From positions 1 to 39,750 of IMG/VR virus record IMGVR_UViG_3300020215_000094: a stretch of DNA of 39,750 nt, one strand, 5' to 3'. Numbering within the stretch: the first letter of the stretch is position 1; each line of letters opens with the position of its first letter. The position numbers and the translations under genes are program-made. Shown piece by piece: positions 1-5,444 of the stretch. The notes below the pieces were generated by a model that saw nothing but the letters and a program-made list of their open reading frames with translations, searched no databases and was not told where the DNA came from. Source of the DNA: a virus.

Positions 1-154
1 GCCTCCGGTCAAGCTGCCATTCAACGACGATCTTGTAGGACCCACACGCCTTGGTCACCTTGACCAGCGCCCAGTCGGCGGCGACTGCCAGCGCGCCGAT
101 CCCAAGAACCAGCAGGAGCAAGCGCCCGATCCAGAGCGCCACGACGTCAACCAT
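1..154 (-). CDS. Partial copy of small membrane protein (complete at 39525-39734)
   Basis: This is the first 51 codons of the gene that is complete at the right end, cut by the contig edge. It starts at ATG 154-152 and overlaps the end of the upstream gene (147-371) by 8 bp. The single base that differs from the right-end copy changes a Cys codon from TGC to TGT, so the protein is unchanged. It should not be counted as a second gene. Confidence 0.8.
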   Translation of the reverse strand, partial: MVDVVALWIGRLLLLVLGIGALAVAADWALVKVTKACGSYKIVVEWQLDRR

Positions 155-170
155 CGCCCGACCCCTCGGC
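1..170. repeat. Left copy of 170-bp terminal direct repeat
   Basis: These 170 bases recur at 39581-39750 with a single difference (A at 44, G at 39624). The repeat lies inside one gene and its overlap with the next, so it is best read as the closing overlap of a circular assembly (or a terminally redundant/circularly permuted genome). A true short direct terminal repeat is possible but less likely because the repeat has no special structure and cuts through a gene. Confidence 0.9.
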
Positions 171-371
171 CCTCTCGGGGGCGTCCTGTCCCCCGAGGCC
201 CATCTGCGGCCAGAACAGCGCCGCCAATTCACGGCAGCGTCCCGGCTCGTCTTTCAAGCGCGCTGGCATGTACGTCCGGATGAAGTCGCCGAACGGCCCG
301 GGGCCTTCCATCTGATTGGCATAGGAACGGAGCGCCGAGGCGATCAATCGGCGATCGATGTCGTCAAACAT
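147..371 (-). CDS. Small early protein, 74 aa, unknown function
   Basis: The start at ATG 371 is chosen because it overlaps the stop of the upstream gene (364) and gives a sensible N-terminus (MFDDIDRRLI). The longer open frame upstream is the antisense of the neighbour. The protein is soluble, has no recognisable domain, and ends in an acidic Gly/Glu tail. It is one link in the leftward chain of small early genes and overlaps the next gene by 8 bp at its stop. Function not recognised. Confidence 0.6.
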   Translation of the reverse strand: MFDDIDRRLIASALRSYANQMEGPGPFGDFIRTYMPARLKDEPGRCRELAALFWPQMGLGGQDAPERAEGSGDG

Positions 372-660
372 CCCCCTCCCCCAAGCCGGCCTCGGCAAGC
401 GCGGCGCGTGCGATAGCAGCGACCCCAGTGTTTCGGCTCGCGATGGACCGCAGCGCCGCCGCGAGGAGGTCACGCTGGCGCTTCACGTCGGCCATCTCCG
501 ACGCACAGGGCGTGCCGCAGTTCGCCGTGTCGCGGAGAGACCGCACCTCCTCCCGCAGCCGGTCGCGCTCGGCCTCTAGCTCGGCGATGCGAGCGTCACG
601 CTCGTCAATCTGCTCGATGCAGGAGTCCACCATCGCCCGCAGGGCCGTCAGGTCACTCAC
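364..660 (-). CDS. Coiled-coil early protein, 98 aa
   Basis: It starts at GTG 660 with a GGGAGGG Shine-Dalgarno a few bases upstream. Residues about 15-45 form a strong charged heptad coiled coil rich in Glu/Arg/Leu (IAELEAERDRLREEV), followed by a Cys-containing linker and an Ala-rich helical C-terminus. Such short coiled-coil proteins are common in phage early operons without an assigned role. It overlaps the downstream gene's start by 8 bp. Confidence 0.65.
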   Translation of the reverse strand: MSDLTALRAMVDSCIEQIDERDARIAELEAERDRLREEVRSLRDTANCGTPCASEMADVKRQRDLLAAALRSIASRNTGVAAIARAALAEAGLGEGDV

Positions 661-690
661 GCGAGCCCTCCCCGCCGTCGCCTTCGCCGA

Positions 691-927
691 TCATTCGCAC
701 GACCGCTCGACCTGCTCCACCTCCGTGCCGTCACGCTCGATCTGTTCGTCGCGGATCGCCTTGCCGGTCCACATGTAGGCTTCCTCCAACGATGTCAGCA
801 GCAGCGACTTCGGCCGACTATCTTTCAAGACGGCCTCCGCGTAGGACTCGATCCGCTCAAACATCTCCTTGAACACTTGTTGCTTGTCCTGGCTAATCTT
901 GTCGTACTTCACGTAGCTGAACCGCAT
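691..927 (-). CDS. Acb2/Tad1-hairpin-like protein, candidate cyclic-nucleotide sponge
   Basis: The 78-residue protein starts at ATG 927 with GGGAGAG upstream; the longer frame is antisense of the neighbour. It is all-helical. Residues 40-58 read KSLLLTSLEEAYMWTGKAI, which matches my memory of the signature of the Acb2/Tad1 hairpin family (a P/R-x-x-S-L-x-x-T-x-L-E-E-A-x-M-W pattern near the C-terminus). Members of this family are phage anti-defence proteins that bind cyclic oligonucleotide signals of CBASS or the gcADPR signal of Thoeris. The position in an early operon of tiny genes fits. Alternative: a family member of unknown ligand or no sponge activity. Confidence 0.6.
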   Translation of the reverse strand: MRFSYVKYDKISQDKQQVFKEMFERIESYAEAVLKDSRPKSLLLTSLEEAYMWTGKAIRDEQIERDGTEVEQVERSCE

Positions 928-929
928 CG

Positions 930-1166
930 TCACTCTCCCTTGGTGGGTTGTTCCCCAAACGTCTCCACGATCCAGGCCGCGAGGGCGAGGGCTTCGGTAG
1001 CATTGAGCGCGAGCCGGCAAACCAGCCGGCCGTCGTCATCGACAAAGGCAATCTCGCCGCCCGGCGTGTCGCCCGTGACCATGCCGACCCTGCGCGGCAG
1101 GAGTAGCCTCAATCTGTCGTCCTTCAACTTTCGGCACCGCGCCGCATACTCAGACGCCTTGCTCAT
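930..1166 (-). CDS. Small early protein, 78 aa, unknown function
   Basis: The start at ATG 1166 has AGAGGAG upstream and overlaps the stop of the previous gene (ATGA at 1166-1163). The N-terminal third is basic and helical (KASEYAARCRKLKDDRLRLL); the rest looks like a beta-rich segment (EIAFVDDDGRLVCRLAL) followed by an Ala-rich helix. No known family recognised. The translation start region is a near-identical duplicate of that at 1372 (see findings). Confidence 0.6.
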   Translation of the reverse strand: MSKASEYAARCRKLKDDRLRLLLPRRVGMVTGDTPGGEIAFVDDDGRLVCRLALNATEALALAAWIVETFGEQPTKGE

Positions 1167-1372
1167 CGGGGCTCCTCTCGGCCGCATTCGGAAATGACAC
1201 GCCGAAGCTCTGCTAGCCCGCAGGTGCAGGGCCGCGCATAGATCGCCGGGCACAGCGGCGCGTGGTGACGGATCGCCTTCGCCGCACCGAACAGATACAG
1301 GAACGCGCGCGCGACCAGCACGCCCCGGCGCTTGCGCTTGACGGCCAAGTGCGCCAACTCAAGCGGGCTCAT
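1163..1372 (-). CDS. Small early protein, 69 aa, unknown function
   Basis: Starts at ATG 1372 behind the same AGAGGAG leader as the next gene and ends in an ATGA overlap with it. It has a basic N-terminus, a short hydrophobic stretch (GVLVARAFLYLFGAAKAI) that could be an amphipathic or weak membrane helix, and three Cys plus two His residues in the middle (HHAPLCPAIYARPCTCG) that could bind a metal. Function not recognised. Confidence 0.5.
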   Translation of the reverse strand: MSPLELAHLAVKRKRRGVLVARAFLYLFGAAKAIRHHAPLCPAIYARPCTCGLAELRRVISECGREEPR

Positions 1373-1613
1373 CGGGGCTCCTCTCGGTGCGGAGGCGGTT
1401 CAGCACGTCGCGCAGGTGCAGCGCCCAAGCGGGCAGCGGCTTGTCCTCGTCGCCTCGCCAGACCTCGGAGGCCAGGATCATCTCGCAGTTGTCGGTCAGG
1501 TCGAGGAACGCGCGGGCCACGTCCACAGCCACGCCCGCAGGCACCGTCCCGCGCATGCTCGGCGCTGTGGGCCAGCCCTTCACGAGCTTGCGCGCCGCAT
1601 CCAGCGGGGTCAT
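1359..1613 (-). CDS. Small early protein, 84 aa, unknown function
   Basis: Starts at ATG 1613, overlapping the stop of the upstream gene (ATGA), and runs 14 bases past the start of the next gene. A second open frame at 1369-1629 covers the same DNA, but its Arg-rich composition is typical of an out-of-frame reading, whereas this frame has a normal residue mix (MTPLDAARKLVKGW; ARAFLDLTDNCEMILA). No family recognised. Confidence 0.55.
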   Translation of the reverse strand: MTPLDAARKLVKGWPTAPSMRGTVPAGVAVDVARAFLDLTDNCEMILASEVWRGDEDKPLPAWALHLRDVLNRLRTERSPDEPA

Positions 1614-1909
1614 GGCTTCGGCTCCTCAAAGAATTGCCGCAGGATCTTGGCTAGCTCGTCATATGCGCGGGCCCTCCGGATCGTCTCCGGATCGGCCTTG
1701 AGGAAGGCGAAGACCGCGTCAATCGCCTTATGGTCGCCGTCCTTGCCATAGTCGCCGGAGTCTACCCATTCGATGTCGTGCAGCGCCTCGGCGATGAGAA
1801 AGAGGAGACCCCGGAATGCTGCGCGCCTTGGGTCGCGGTCAACATGCTCTAGGCGCTCGGCGAGGTCGCGCACCTTGTAGAAGAAGTACTCATAGCTTCC
1901 GCCGCTCAT
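1610..1909 (-). CDS. Conserved phage protein, SGGSYEY/ALHDIEWVDSGDYG type, 99 aa
   Basis: The N-terminus MSGGSYEYFFYKV and the central ALHDIEWVDSGDYG block are, from memory, hallmarks of a small protein found in many unrelated tailed phages; no biochemical role is established that I know of. It is mostly helical. The start ATG 1909 overlaps the upstream gene's stop at 1906. It sits in the middle of the leftward early operon. Confidence 0.65.
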   Translation of the reverse strand: MSGGSYEYFFYKVRDLAERLEHVDRDPRRAAFRGLLFLIAEALHDIEWVDSGDYGKDGDHKAIDAVFAFLKADPETIRRARAYDELAKILRQFFEEPKP

Positions 1910-2208
1910 GATTCACGCCCCGCGCGCCAGGCTTCGAGGGCCTTGAACACGTCGAACTTCGCGTCCTCGTACATCAGTTGCGCGTTGGGCGCCGGCGAGT
2001 CGTCGGCCTCCCAGAGCGCTGTCGCTGCCGTCGCCAAGGCCCGGAGCACGCGCAGTTCGGCGAGGGCCGCCGGCGCCTGTGAAATCAGCCACGACAGCTT
2101 CGCCCCGTCGAGAATCTCGACCTCGTGGCCGTCGATCGTCTCGGTGGTCCGCAGCGTCTCCACGCGCCCCACGAACGCCTCTAGCTCATTGTCCGTCAAC
2201 CAACGCAT
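1906..2208 (-). CDS. Small early protein, 100 aa, unknown function
   Basis: ATG 2208 is chosen for its TTGGAG ribosome site and sensible N-terminus (MRWLTDNELEAFVGRVETL); the longer frame upstream is antisense. The pattern of a short N-terminal acidic helix, a W-x-x-x-A segment (LSWLISQAPAALAEL) and an Ala-rich C-terminal helix resembles small phage early proteins of unknown function. It overlaps the next gene's start by 4 bases. Confidence 0.6.
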   Translation of the reverse strand: MRWLTDNELEAFVGRVETLRTTETIDGHEVEILDGAKLSWLISQAPAALAELRVLRALATAATALWEADDSPAPNAQLMYEDAKFDVFKALEAWRAGRES

Positions 2209-2210
2209 CG

Positions 2211-2507
2211 TCACTCCAAGCCCAGGCGCTTCATCAGTTCGTCGCGCCAGTTCAGCGCCGACGGGATCACGAGGCGCTTCGCCATTCCCTCGCAGTACTG
2301 TTCGGTGTCGCGCCAAGCCGCAAGAAACTGCTCCCGCGTCACCGTCACGGGCGCGGGCTCTAGCTCCCAATCGGTGGCCAAAACATCGTCATGGCTCACG
2401 ACAAAAACCCGGTCAGATCCTAGCCACCCGGCGGGCGCTACATCATGTTGTTGGTTGTGCCTGCGCCTAAACCGCCGGCCGGACTTTACGGCGTCGAGCA
2501 AGTTGAT
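2211..2507 (-). CDS. Possible Tad2-like (DUF2829-type) protein; apparent AUC start
   Basis: The N-terminal block LLDAVKSGRRFRRR and the later DDVLATDWELEP resemble the DUF2829/Tad2 family pattern (a helix with a Gly-Lys/Arg-x-x-R-R turn, a beta barrel, then a D-L/V-L-A-x-D-W motif). Tad2 binds Thoeris signal molecules. This copy has a shorter middle than usual and a C-terminal helical extension ending MKRLGLE. The annotated start is the AUC at 2507, because GGAGG lies 7 bases before it and the family normally begins M-N-x-x-x-A. A longer frame from ATG 2573 exists but would cross the divergent promoter at 2536-2564 and has only a crowded ribosome site; TTG 2501 is another choice. Family assignment is tentative. 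Confidence 0.45.
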   Translation of the reverse strand: MNLLDAVKSGRRFRRRHNQQHDVAPAGWLGSDRVFVVSHDDVLATDWELEPAPVTVTREQFLAAWRDTEQYCEGMAKRLVIPSALNWRDELMKRLGLE

Positions 2508-2535
2508 GGCGCGTCCTCCAACGTAAACGAGAGGT

Positions 2536-2564
2536 TTGACATTTTGGTTCCGGCCATTTACGAT
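2536..2564 (+). promoter_or_regulatory. Sigma70-type promoter for winged-helix gene
   Basis: A perfect -35 TTGACA (2536-2541) and a -10 TACGAT (2559-2564) are separated by exactly 17 bases, putting transcription start near 2571, 25 bases before the ATG at 2596. This is the best-looking promoter in the window, and it marks the plus-strand island as an independently transcribed unit within minus-strand genes. Confidence 0.65.
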
Positions 2565-2595
2565 CCCTTCCATCCTTCACCGACGACGAGCGCCG

Positions 2596-2982
2596 ATGCC
2601 CCGCAAGTCCAAGCCCCGCCGCCTTCCCGCGTCGCCCGACGCGAAGCTAGAGCGCGTCGCAGCGCAGCTGCAGGAAGCGGCGAAAGCCTTGATCGATGCG
2701 GCCGGCCAGCTACTCGAGATTCGAGCAGCGATGCGCGCTGCGCCCGCGGCCGAGGCGCCGAAGCGTGGGCGTAGCGGGCTCTACGAGCACCTTGACGTGA
2801 TTCTAAGGGAGCGACCCGGCGGCGCGACGGTTGCTGAGCTGATACGAGAGGTGCAGCGCCGCGGCCTCGGGAAGAAGTATGCCAACTTGAGGGCGATCGT
2901 TTACATGTCGTTGTACAAGCGGCCGGAGCTGTTTCGGCAGGTCTCGCGGGGGCACTGGCAGAGCACCATTTTCGACAAGTGA
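2596..2982 (+). CDS. Winged-helix-like regulator, paralogue A, 128 aa
   Basis: The start at ATG 2596 follows the promoter by about 25 bases; the longer frame begins upstream of the predicted transcript. After a basic N-terminus comes an Ala-rich helix (residues about 15-40), then from about residue 60 a winged-helix-like domain: LYEHLDVILRERPGG, AELIREVQRRG, a recognition-like helix and a terminal F-R-x-V-S-x-G-H-W wing. The layout recalls HARE-HTH/winged-helix modules (G-x-W/F at the end of the wing). It is clearly related to the gene at 4717-5061 and, like it, is followed by a tiny membrane peptide. A DNA-binding regulator is inferred. Confidence 0.6.
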   Translation: MPRKSKPRRLPASPDAKLERVAAQLQEAAKALIDAAGQLLEIRAAMRAAPAAEAPKRGRSGLYEHLDVILRERPGGATVAELIREVQRRGLGKKYANLRAIVYMSLYKRPELFRQVSRGHWQSTIFDK

Positions 2983-2988
2983 ATCGAA

Positions 2989-3030
2989 AAGCAAAAGGCC
3001 CCCGGGTGCAACCGGAAGGCCTTTGCTTTA
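2989..3030 (+). terminator. Intrinsic terminator after winged-helix gene
   Basis: An imperfect stem AAGCAAAAGGCC / GGCCTTTGCTT (2989-3000 with 3018-3028, one bulged A) ends in a short T-rich run, 6 bases after the stop of the winged-helix gene. An inner CCGG/CCGG pairing may extend it. Confidence 0.65.
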
Positions 3031-3136
3031 CCCAGCCGCTGGCGCAGAGGGGCAAAGAGGGGACTAGTCCAATTCCCTGATACCCCGCGGTTAACTCTGC
3101 GTCAACTAGCGGCGCTTCCAGGAAGGAGGGGCTGCA

Positions 3137-3235
3137 ATGGAGATGCATGTCTACGTTGACCCCAAACTGATCGCGCTGTTGTTCGCCATGTGGATACTGA
3201 CGGCGTCGCTCGCCGCTGCTGACGAGCCCGGTTGA
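3137..3235 (+). CDS. Tiny one-helix membrane peptide, 32 aa
   Basis: ATG 3137 lies 7 bases after a perfect AAGGAGG ribosome site (3123-3129), which is why this very short frame is called. The peptide begins MEMHVYVDPKL, then has a hydrophobic helix (LIALLFAMWILTASLAA) and a short acidic tail. It could be a small inner-membrane peptide (for example a regulator of a host membrane protein or a minimal holin/antiholin). It is the counterpart of the 39-aa peptide at 5227-5346, which also follows a winged-helix gene. Confidence 0.6.
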   Translation: MEMHVYVDPKLIALLFAMWILTASLAAADEPG

Positions 3236-3241
3236 CGTCAT

Positions 3242-3269
3242 GCCGGGCAGCTCACCCGAGTTGCCCGGC
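3242..3269. terminator. Bidirectional terminator between convergent genes
   Basis: A perfect 8-bp stem GCCGGGCA / TGCCCGGC (3242-3249 and 3262-3269) lies exactly in the 35-base gap between the stop of the plus-strand membrane peptide (3235) and the stop of the minus-strand membrane protein (3271). T-tracts are modest on either side. Confidence 0.55.
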
Positions 3270-3270
3270 T

Positions 3271-3384
3271 TCATTCCTCTCCCAACTCCCTGCGCCACCC
3301 CACCGCCACCAGCGCCACCGCCAGCATCACCGTCGAGAGGGCGAAGATCACGGCCGCGGCGCGCCAGGCCCAGTCGGGGATCAT
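3271..3384 (-). CDS. Tiny membrane protein, 37 aa
   Basis: ATG 3384 overlaps the stop of the upstream gene (ATGA, 3384-3381). The product, beginning MIPDWAWRAA, has one hydrophobic helix (VIFALSTVMLAVALVAVGW) and a charged RRELGEE tail. It is the last gene of the short minus-strand group 4044-3271. Function unknown; too short for domain matching. Confidence 0.55.
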   Translation of the reverse strand: MIPDWAWRAAAVIFALSTVMLAVALVAVGWRRELGEE

Positions 3385-3620
3385 AGGCCCTCCAGCGCGG
3401 GATTCTTGGCGCCGCAGCGGGGGCATCCGTGCTTGGCCCAGATGTAGGAGTTTATCTGTTCCTCGGTCATGGGCTTGTTGTCGTGCGCCACGAGCGTCAT
3501 CAGAAGCAGCCGCTCAGGCTCGGTCAGGTGCTCGAGCCGCCAGAGCGTGCGCCATCGCATCTGCTCGGCGCCCTCCTTCCCGCCCGTGTACCAAAGCTTC
3601 AGGCGCGCGTTCAGGTTCAC
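3381..3620 (-). CDS. Small protein with C-terminal CxxC, 79 aa
   Basis: GTG 3620 is preferred because it overlaps the upstream stop (GTGA) in the manner of the surrounding genes. The protein is helical (MRWRTLWRLEHLTEPERLLL, AHDNKPMTEEQINSYIW) and ends with a CPRCGAKNP zinc-knuckle-like motif; with only one CxxC pair visible, metal binding would need a second protein or dimer. It is part of a four-gene overlapping minus-strand group. Function not recognised. Confidence 0.55.
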   Translation of the reverse strand: MNLNARLKLWYTGGKEGAEQMRWRTLWRLEHLTEPERLLLMTLVAHDNKPMTEEQINSYIWAKHGCPRCGAKNPALEGL

Positions 3621-3847
3621 CGAAGCTCCTTCCTCGGCCTCGAGCCGGCGTGTCGCTCTCTGTCGCGCTTTCTCTGGAGGGACGTTCGGAAAGGCTGCGC
3701 CTTCAGGCAGGCCGGACATGACGTCACGTCCAGCCACGTCCCGGGCCGAGGGCCGCCTTTGCGGAAGTGCAGGGCGCCGCAGCCGCAGATTGCGTTAGCC
3801 ATGCGGTAGGCGGCGGCTAGGCGGTAGGCGGGGGGTTGGGAGGTCAT
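3617..3847 (-). CDS. Small Cys-rich basic protein, 76 aa
   Basis: ATG 3847 overlaps the upstream stop at 3844; the longer frame is antisense to the lipoprotein gene. The middle carries CGCG and CPAC pairs about 22 residues apart (AICGCGALHF ... VTSCPACLKA), consistent with a small zinc ribbon, and the C-terminus is strongly basic. It could bind nucleic acid. No family recognised. Confidence 0.55.
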   Translation of the reverse strand: MTSQPPAYRLAAAYRMANAICGCGALHFRKGGPRPGTWLDVTSCPACLKAQPFRTSLQRKRDRERHAGSRPRKELR

Positions 3848-4044
3848 CTCTTCACCACCGGCTCCCAGCACGTCGGCGGCAGCGTCGTCGCGTCGCACCA
3901 GGCGGGCCCGCCGTCGCGCATGAGCCACGTCTTCGGCTCATTCGAGATGAAGTAAGACCCGGGCTTGTGCGGCTGGCATGACGCCGCGCACGCGACGGCG
4001 ACGACGAGAATCACGAAGAACGAATTCGCCTCGGACGTGGTCAT
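3844..4044 (-). CDS. Small lipoprotein-like exported protein, 66 aa
   Basis: ATG 4044 has a strong GGAGGAG ribosome site. The N-terminal hydrophobic stretch (FFVILVVAVACAAS) ends at a Cys in an AASC lipobox-like context at about residue 23, followed by a short polar domain with two further Cys residues (WCDATTLPPTCWEP) that may form a disulfide. It is probably exported and lipid-anchored. A superinfection or envelope role is possible but not shown. Confidence 0.5.
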   Translation of the reverse strand: MTTSEANSFFVILVVAVACAASCQPHKPGSYFISNEPKTWLMRDGGPAWCDATTLPPTCWEPVVKR

Positions 4045-4057
4045 GCGAGCTCCTCCG

Positions 4058-4132
4058 GCGGACAAGACGAGGCATGGCAAAGCGAGACATGGCGCAACTG
4101 GACATGACATAGCCTGGCGCGACACAACGTGA
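4058..4132. repeat. Five degenerate 15-bp tandem units
   Basis: Starting at 4058, 4073, 4088, 4103 and 4118, units of exactly 15 bases share the pattern CATGRC-(A-rich)-RCG-WGR, most clearly CATGGCAAAGCGAGA and CATGGCGCAACTGGA. The array fills the 94-base gap upstream of the lipoprotein gene on its promoter side. It may be a decayed minisatellite or a set of regulator sites spaced 1.5 helical turns apart. Confidence 0.45.
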
Positions 4133-4138
4133 TCGGAG

Positions 4139-4477
4139 TCATCCCGCCTTCCCCCACCGCGCCAGCTCGCGCGCAACGTCATCGATCGACCGCGCGACAA
4201 AGCCGATGCCGCCGGCCTTGCGGAAGTCGGCGAGGAACTTCTCCTGCGCCTCGGTGGGCTTGCCCCGGGGCGCCTTGACCTCAATGGCAAGCGGCCAGCC
4301 GAGCCAGATGCCGAGGATGTCCGAGACGCCCGCGCGGAAGTGCTTCCCGGGGCGCCGGTAGACGCGCTTTGTCGGATCGAATAGGCCGACCGAGGCCGTC
4401 GGCCAGGCGAGGCAGCGATGGGCTGCCAGCCAATCCAGAATGGCGTTCTGGATCGCCTTCTCGGGCGTCGTCTTCAA
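4139..4477 (-). CDS. VRR-NUC-type nuclease, 112 aa
   Basis: The protein has the compact PD-(D/E)xK layout of phage VRR-NUC proteins: an N-terminal helix starting PEKAIQNAILDWL, then GVSDILG with Asp53, then AIEVKAPRG with Glu66 and Lys68, then the typical KPTEAQEKFLADFRKAGG block and a C-terminal helix. These small enzymes are viewed as Holliday-junction resolvase or flap-type nucleases in phage replication and recombination. The start is TTG 4477 with AAGAG about 8 bases upstream; no better start exists. Catalytic residues look intact. Confidence 0.85.
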   Translation of the reverse strand: MKTTPEKAIQNAILDWLAAHRCLAWPTASVGLFDPTKRVYRRPGKHFRAGVSDILGIWLGWPLAIEVKAPRGKPTEAQEKFLADFRKAGGIGFVARSIDDVARELARWGKAG

Positions 4478-4640
4478 GGGAAGGGCTCTTGACGCGGCTG
4501 GGCGCCGCTATTGCCGGGGGATGGCAGAACCCTTCTAGCCCGCGCGGGGCGGGCGGTCAACGACATCCGGGCGCGCGGCGTCGGCGTCGGCGACGGCGGG
4601 GAGGTTCGGGGAGAGTCGGTTTCGTGCGGCGAAAACCGGG

Positions 4641-4672
4641 GAAAACGGTTGGCGGAACGCTCGTGTTATAAG
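4641..4672 (+). promoter_or_regulatory. Possible extended -10 promoter for second winged-helix gene
   Basis: TGTTATAAG (4664-4672) is an extended -10 element (TGn followed by TATAAG). No good -35 is seen at the usual distance. It lies in the 239-base gap between the divergent nuclease gene and the gene starting at 4717, about 38 bases before that start. Confidence 0.4.
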
Positions 4673-4716
4673 TTGCTTTCGGCAATCCGGAGCAGTAGTA
4701 TGGGAGTACAAGCCAC

Positions 4717-5061
4717 ATGCCAGAACCAGCGCCCGCAGCGGCTTCCACGCCTGTCGGGCGACTCGACGAGGAGATCGCCTTCCTCGCCTCGAGCGTCGAA
4801 TCCTTGCGCCAACAGCTCCGCGAAAAAGTCCGAGAGCGGCGCGCTCTGGCCCGCGTCGAGCCGCTGCATGAGGTCATCCACGTGATTCTCACCGAACATC
4901 CTGGAGGCTTGAGCATGAGCGAGCTGGTACGAGCGCTTCAGGCGCGCGGCCGCCTGCTGACCAACGCCCACCCCGCCATCAACGTGGCGACCCAGTTGAA
5001 GCGCCACCGCACGCGCTTCACGCGGCGCAACGGCCGCTGGTACGCGCGCCGTCAGCCGTAG
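4717..5061 (+). CDS. Winged-helix-like regulator, paralogue B, 114 aa
   Basis: Starts at ATG 4717 with GGGAG about 10 bases upstream. Residues about 15-45 form a coiled coil (EEIAFLASSVESLRQQLREK); the rest is a winged-helix-like domain: LHEVIHVILTEHPGG, SELVRALQARG, a recognition-like helix and FTRRNGRWYA as the wing. Aligned to paralogue A (2596-2982) it keeps L-x-E, V-I-L-x-E-x-P-G-G, E-L-x-R-x-x-Q-x-R-G and the final F-x-R-x-x-x-G-x-W. The coiled coil suggests dimers. It is followed by a tiny membrane peptide, as in the other island. Confidence 0.6.
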   Translation: MPEPAPAAASTPVGRLDEEIAFLASSVESLRQQLREKVRERRALARVEPLHEVIHVILTEHPGGLSMSELVRALQARGRLLTNAHPAINVATQLKRHRTRFTRRNGRWYARRQP

Positions 5062-5095
5062 CTCTTACAGCCGCAGGGAGCGGCTGATACGAAGC

Positions 5096-5127
5096 GGCCT
5101 CGCATCGGTCATCACCCGAGCGAGGCC
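5096..5127 (+). terminator. Hairpin between winged-helix gene B and membrane peptide
   Basis: GGCCTCGC (5096-5103) pairs with GCGAGGCC (5120-5127), extended inward by TCGG/CCGA across a bulged A. There is no T-run after it, so it may be a processing or attenuation structure rather than a full intrinsic terminator. It sits in the same relative place as the terminator at 2989-3030 in the paralogous island. Confidence 0.4.
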
Positions 5128-5226
5128 ACCATCTAAGCTTGGCGCCAAGAGAGCCAAAGCGTAGTGCGTACCTTCAGGGTAGCGCCGCGGCTTTCTGCGC
5201 GTCAAGCGATGCAGGGAGGCCGGGGT

Positions 5227-5346
5227 ATGCGAGTCCTAGGGTATCAGCTTGTGATCATTGTCGTCGTAGTGGCGATTGCGGCGACGGCGATCGCCCATCT
5301 CGTCACCGCACGCGGTGGGGAGGTGACGCTCCACATCCGGCACTGA
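5227..5346 (+). CDS. Tiny one-helix membrane peptide, 39 aa
   Basis: ATG 5227 lies 7 bases after AGGGAGG (5213-5219), so it is preferred over the GTG at 5164. The peptide has a long hydrophobic helix (VLGYQLVIIVVVVAIAATA) then a His-containing polar tail (HLVTARGGEVTLHIRH). It mirrors the 32-aa peptide at 3137-3235 in position, size and topology, although sequence similarity is slight. Function unknown; an inner-membrane micropeptide is inferred. Confidence 0.55.
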   Translation: MRVLGYQLVIIVVVVAIAATAIAHLVTARGGEVTLHIRH

Positions 5347-5360
5347 GCGAGGCCGATGCG

Positions 5361-5394
5361 ACGGGCCGCGTGGGGCATCCTGCGCGGCCCGTTT
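5361..5394 (+). terminator. Strong intrinsic terminator after membrane peptide
   Basis: A perfect 10-bp stem ACGGGCCGCG / CGCGGCCCGT (5361-5370 and 5383-5392) with a 12-base loop is followed by TTCT, 15 bases after the stop at 5346. It closes the second plus-strand island. Confidence 0.75.
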
Positions 5395-5396
5395 CT

Positions 5397-5413
5397 ATCG
5401 CATTAAATGCGAT
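5397..5413. other. AT-rich 17-bp palindrome
   Basis: ATCGCAT-TAA-ATGCGAT is a perfect 7-bp inverted repeat with a 3-base centre, placed between the plus-strand terminator and the 3' end of the minus-strand lipoprotein gene. It could be the 3' hairpin of the lipoprotein mRNA or a protein-binding site. Confidence 0.35.
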
Positions 5414-5444
5414 GCCGACCCTCGCCTCGTCGCGCGCTCGGGGG

